DNA of 17,103 nucleotides from Intrasporangium_A sp051961875 (GTDB lineage: Bacteria > Actinomycetota > Actinomycetes > Actinomycetales > Dermatophilaceae), in contig NZ_JBQCCV010000205.1 in the NCBI RefSeq assembly GCF_051961875.1, forward strand, positions 1-17,103, read 5' to 3'. The position numbers were made by a program, and so were the translations under genes. Position 1 is the stretch's first letter, and each line of letters begins with the position of its first letter. Below the pieces are notes generated by a model. That model saw only the letters and a list, made by a program, of their open reading frames with translations, did not search any database and was not told where the DNA came from. Shown piece by piece: positions 13,419 through 17,103 of the stretch.

Positions 13419-13922
13419 GTGACTGACATTGTGAACGAGGACGTCCTCGACACCGACGAGCCGCAGCTCACCGAGTACACCTCCGAGTCGGAGACTGCGG
13501 TCGCCGGCGAGGCGCGCCCCGCCCGCCAGGTCTCGACCCCCGGCGCCGGCACCGGCCGCCGCAAGCAGGCCATCGCCCGCGTCCGGATCGTCCCGGGCAC
13601 CGGCGAGTGGAAGATCAACGGCCGCACCCTCGAGGACTACTTCCCGAACAAGGTGCACCAGCAGATCGTCCGCGAGCCGCTGACCATCCTCGACCTCGAG
13701 GGCTCCTACGACGTGCTCGTCCGCGTCCACGGCGGTGGCCCCTCCGGGCAGGCCGGCGCGGTCCGCCTCGGCGTGGCCCGCTCGCTCAACGACGTCGACG
13801 GCGAGCTGAACCGTCCGGCCCTCAAGAAGGCCGGCTTCCTCACCCGCGACGCCCGCGTCCCCGAGCGCAAGAAGGCCGGTCTCAAGAAGGCCCGCAAGGC
13901 GCCGCAGTACTCCAAGCGCTGA
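13419..13922 (+). CDS. rpsI: 30S ribosomal protein S9
   Basis: S9 sits at the head of the small subunit, and its C-terminal Lys-Arg reaches the P-site tRNA. The 167-residue product has an acidic N-terminal extension (about 1-38, TDIVNEDVLDTDEPQ) typical of actinobacteria, then the core: GRRKQAIARVRIVPGTGEW, INGRTLEDYFPN, VHGGGPSGQAGAVRLGVARS and LTRDARVPERKKAGLKKARK, ending QYSKR. GTG 13419 is preceded by AGAAAGAG (13405-13412). It is co-transcribed with rplM and followed by one hairpin and then a strong terminator. Confidence 0.97.
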   Translation: MTDIVNEDVLDTDEPQLTEYTSESETAVAGEARPARQVSTPGAGTGRRKQAIARVRIVPGTGEWKINGRTLEDYFPNKVHQQIVREPLTILDLEGSYDVLVRVHGGGPSGQAGAVRLGVARSLNDVDGELNRPALKKAGFLTRDARVPERKKAGLKKARKAPQYSKR

Positions 13923-13933
13923 CCCGGCGCGTG

Positions 13934-13965
13934 GCTCGGCCGCATGCTCCGGTATGCCGCTGAGC
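13934..13965 (+). other. hairpin containing the GTATGCCGCTGAGC motif
   Basis: GCTCGGC (13934-13940) pairs with GCTGAGC (13959-13965) using one G-U pair, and GCATGC (13942-13947) pairs with GTATGC (13952-13957) using another, with a C-C mismatch between and a TCCG loop. It lies 12 nt after the rpsI stop and before the terminator. Its right arm is the dispersed 12-mer (minus orientation). Confidence 0.5.
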
Positions 13966-13976
13966 TCACCCCCAGA

Positions 13977-14009
13977 CGAAAGGCCCCGAGGGCTCCTCGG
14001 GGCCTTTCG
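13977..14009 (+). terminator. terminator of rplM-rpsI
   Basis: CGAAAGGCCCCGAGG (13977-13991) pairs perfectly over 15 bp with CCTCGGGGCCTTTCG (13995-14009) around a GCT loop. The right arm ends in TTTCG, without a longer T-tract. This is the strongest stem-loop in the window. Confidence 0.92.
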
Positions 14010-14092
14010 CCGTGCTGGGGGGTAAGTTCTCCTTGGCGTGCTGCGCTCCGGCGCACCCCCTCCACGCGCGCCAGCAACGAAAGGCAACACCT

Positions 14093-15463
14093 GTGGCTCG
14101 ACTCTTCGGCACCGACGGCGTGCGCGGCACGGCGAACAAGGACATCACAGCGGAGCTCGCACTCGACCTGTCGGTCGCGGCGGCTCACGTGCTGGCCGAG
14201 GTCGGAGAGTTCAACGGTCATCGCCCGGTCGCTGTCGTCGGCCGGGACCCGCGCGCGTCGGGGGAGTTCCTCGCGGCCGCGACGGGCGCCGGTCTCGCGT
14301 CGGCCGGGGTGGACGTCAGGGACGCCGGGGTGCTGCCGACGCCGGCCATCGCCTACCTGGTGGCCCAGCAGGGCGCGGACCTCGGCGCGATGCTGTCCGC
14401 GTCGCACAACCCCATGCCTGACAACGGCATCAAGTTCTTCGCCCGCGGCGGGCAGAAGCTCGCCGACGATCTCGAGGACCGGATCGAGGCCCGGCTGCGC
14501 GAGGACTGGCAGCGGCCGCTCGGACGCGACGTGGGCCGCATCCAGCCGATGCCCGACGGCGCGGACCGTTATGTCGAGCACCTCCTGTCCGTGCTGCCCC
14601 ACCGTCTCGACGGGCTGCACATCGTCCTCGACACGGCGCACGGGGCCGCCTCGGCCGTGGCCCCCCGGGTCTTCGCCGAAGCCGGTGCCCGCGTGACCCA
14701 GATCGGCGGATCTCCCGACGGGCTCAACATCAACGACGACTACGGCTCGACCCACGTCGAGCACCTGCAGGAGGCGGTCGTCGAGCTGGGCGCCGACCTC
14801 GGGCTCGCCTTCGACGGTGACGCCGACCGGTGCCTCGCCGTGGACGCGACGGGGGCACTGGTCGACGGGGACCAGATCATGGCGATCCTCGCCCTCGCGA
14901 TGAAGGAGCGGGGGGTGCTGCGCGGGGACACGCTGGTCGCCACGGTCATGTCGAACCTCGGAATGGTCCAGGCGCTCGAGGCTGCTGGCATCACAGTCGT
15001 GCAGACCGGGGTGGGCGACCGCTACGTCCTCGAGGCGATGAAGGCCGGGGGTTATGCCCTCGGCGGTGAGCAGTCCGGCCACGTCGTGCTGCTCGACCAC
15101 GCCACGACGGGCGATGGGGAGCTGACGGGCCTCATGCTGGCCTCGCGGGTCGCCGAGACGGGCCGCTCCCTCGCCGACCTGGCGAGCGTCATGAAGCACT
15201 TCCCGCAGGTGCTCATCAACGTCAAGGACGTGGACAAGGCCGCTCTCGACGCGAACGAGCGGGTTGCCGAAGCGGTGCGCCTCGCCGAGGCCGAGCTGGG
15301 GGAGCGCGGCCGGGTGCTGCTGCGCAAGTCCGGGACCGAGCCGGTGGTGCGCGTCATGGTCGAGGCCGAGGACGGCGACGAAGCGAGCCTCGTCGCAGCC
15401 CGTCTCGTCGACGTGGTCAAGGCCGAGCTGGCCCTCCAGCCGACCGCCGCGGCGCTCGACTGA
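14093..15463 (+). CDS. glmM: phosphoglucosamine mutase
   Basis: GlmM converts glucosamine-6-phosphate to glucosamine-1-phosphate on the way to UDP-GlcNAc for peptidoglycan. The 456-residue product begins MARLFGTDGVRGTANKDITA. It shows the phosphoserine loop LSASHNPMPDNG (active Ser104), the Mg-binding DGDADR (241-246), the sugar-specificity loop GGEQSGHVVL (324-333) and the phosphate-binding RKSGTEPVVRVMVE (411-424). GTG 14093 is preceded by GAAAGG (14079-14084); upstream in-frame starts would add residues unlike the family. A TAAGTT (14023-14028) after the rpsI terminator may be its -10 box, with no clear -35. The final codons CTC GAC TGA seed a 15-bp tandem repeat. Confidence 0.96.
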   Translation: MARLFGTDGVRGTANKDITAELALDLSVAAAHVLAEVGEFNGHRPVAVVGRDPRASGEFLAAATGAGLASAGVDVRDAGVLPTPAIAYLVAQQGADLGAMLSASHNPMPDNGIKFFARGGQKLADDLEDRIEARLREDWQRPLGRDVGRIQPMPDGADRYVEHLLSVLPHRLDGLHIVLDTAHGAASAVAPRVFAEAGARVTQIGGSPDGLNINDDYGSTHVEHLQEAVVELGADLGLAFDGDADRCLAVDATGALVDGDQIMAILALAMKERGVLRGDTLVATVMSNLGMVQALEAAGITVVQTGVGDRYVLEAMKAGGYALGGEQSGHVVLLDHATTGDGELTGLMLASRVAETGRSLADLASVMKHFPQVLINVKDVDKAALDANERVAEAVRLAEAELGERGRVLLRKSGTEPVVRVMVEAEDGDEASLVAARLVDVVKAELALQPTAAALD

Positions 15464-15514
15464 GCATCGCTCGACTGAGGGGCACTCGACTGAGGGGCAC
15501 TCGACTGAGCCGGG
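15455..15514 (+). repeat. four 15-bp tandem repeats over the glmM stop codon
   Basis: CTCGACTGAG starts at 15455, 15470, 15485 and 15500, an exact 15-bp period; the second and third units are identical over all 15 bp (CTCGACTGAGGGGCA). The first copy is the last two codons and stop of glmM (Leu-Asp-TGA). Because 15 is a multiple of 3, every unit repeats the TGA in frame, giving four stops. Probably arose by replication slippage. Confidence 0.9.
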
Positions 15515-15524
15515 CCCCGCTCGG
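15510..15524. terminator. putative bidirectional terminator between glmM and the carbonic anhydrase gene
   Basis: CCGGGC (15510-15515) pairs with GCTCGG (15519-15524) with one G-U pair and a CCC loop. It lies just outside the stop of the minus-strand gene (15527) and after the tandem repeats. The stem is short and the call is weak. Confidence 0.3.
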
Positions 15525-15526
15525 GA

Positions 15527-16038
15527 CTACTTGACCTCGCGGAGCAGCCCCGTGTCGACGTCGTAGATGAACCCGCCGACAAGGGTCGACTCGGCGATGA
15601 GCGGGTGCGAACGGACCTTGGCGAGGTCCTCACGCAGCTTCTGCTCCTGGTCGTCGACGACGCTGAAGCTCATCCACGACGCGTCCTTGCCGGCGAGCTC
15701 GCCGATCTTCGAGCGCAGCTCGTTCTCGGAGTTCTTGCCCATCGCGCACTTCGTGTGGGGGACGACGAGGATGCGGTTGACGTTGAGCAGGTAGGTCGAC
15801 AGGACCAGCGCCTCGAGGGCCTGGTCGGTGACGCGACCACCGGGGTTGCGGAAGATCTTGGCGTCGCCCGGCTCGAGGCCGACGATGCCCAGGGGGTCGA
15901 TCCGCGAGTCCATGCAGGTGACGATGGCGACCCCCGACTGGGCGATGCCGTCGAAGCCGGCGAGGTGGAAGTTCTCGGCGTAATGGCGGTTGTTCTCGAG
16001 CAGGTCCTCGAAGTCGGTCGGGTTCTCGATCTTGTCCG

Positions 16039-16042
<4 letters not shown>
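15527..16042 (-). CDS. beta-class carbonic anhydrase
   Basis: It interconverts CO2 and bicarbonate in the cytosol. The 171-residue product has the zinc ligands and dyad of beta enzymes: Cys43, Asp45 and Arg47 in CMDSRIDP, and His96 and Cys99 in HTKCAMG; NPGGRVTDQALEAL lies between them. The short size and lack of N-terminal extension resemble the small mycobacterial type (Rv1284-like), from memory. GTG 16042 overlaps the fumarase stop in GTGA, and GGAAGG lies 6 nt upstream inside the fumarase gene, so the two are translationally coupled. It could supply bicarbonate for anaplerotic carboxylation linked to the TCA cycle, which is inference from gene order. Convergent with glmM. Confidence 0.93.

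Positions 16043-17103
<1,061 letters not shown>

Noticed and set aside
12912..15199. Long minus-strand open frames antisense to rplM, rpsI and glmM.
   Set aside because: They oppose three certain genes and show no recognisable domain; they are explained by codon-position G+C bias.
6782..15509. Relationship between CACTCGACT at the palindromic repeats (6782-6790) and CACTCGACTGAG in the glmM tandem repeat.
   Set aside because: The shared stretch is only 9 bp, and the tandem repeat is fully explained by duplication of the glmM end.

Overview
The window reads as a high-G+C Gram-positive chromosome (Actinomycetota). The evidence is the composition (roughly 70% G+C), near-exclusive G/C-ending codons, the actinobacterial forms of RpoA, S4, L13 and S9, and several apparently leaderless genes with a TAnnnT box 6-7 nt before the start codon. 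Micrococcales, possibly the Intrasporangiaceae/Dermatophilaceae group, is my best guess, but that rests on general impression and not on a search.

Layout. (1) 1-3056: end of the large ribosomal-protein/alpha operon, rpsK-rpsD-rpoA-rplQ, all on +, closed by a strong stem-loop. L17 carries an Ala/Pro/Glu linker and a C-terminal domain that looks like the actinobacterial 'sunset' module. Three stacked hairpins separate rpsD from rpoA. (2) 3094-4626: a secreted AMIN-like protein (-) divergent from truA (+, probably leaderless). (3) 4640-12686: an accessory block between truA and rplM. It holds a decayed lipoprotein gene, an ABC-F ATPase, an intergenic cluster of 69-bp palindromic repeats, a large exported SpoIID/CWB2 wall protein (-), an NMO-type flavoprotein, a YbaK/ProX-type deacylase, an aldo/keto reductase and a winged-helix regulator (-) with three 13-bp-spaced direct repeats over its promoter. 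(4) 12795-15463: rplM-rpsI with their own promoter and terminator, then glmM. (5) 15527-17103: convergent fumarase (class I, cut by the window end) and a small beta-carbonic anhydrase, overlapping by 4 nt.

The core genes serve translation, transcription, tRNA modification (TruA) and cell-wall precursor synthesis (GlmM). The accessory genes look like mostly monocistronic units, each with its own promoter, and not like one pathway.

The most unusual signal belongs to no gene. A 12-mer, TSAGCGGCATAC, occurs seven times on both strands in coding and non-coding DNA, and its 7-bp core GGCATAC occurs twelve times where about two would be expected by composition. It forces otherwise avoided codons (TAT, ATA), and two copies sit inside hairpins next to ribosomal genes. 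This resembles a dispersed signal such as an uptake, segregation or methylation motif; its role cannot be settled from this window. Other items worth attention are the palindromic repeat cluster, the rpsD-rpoA structured spacer, the regulator's direct repeats, and four in-frame stop codons repeated every 15 bp at the end of glmM.
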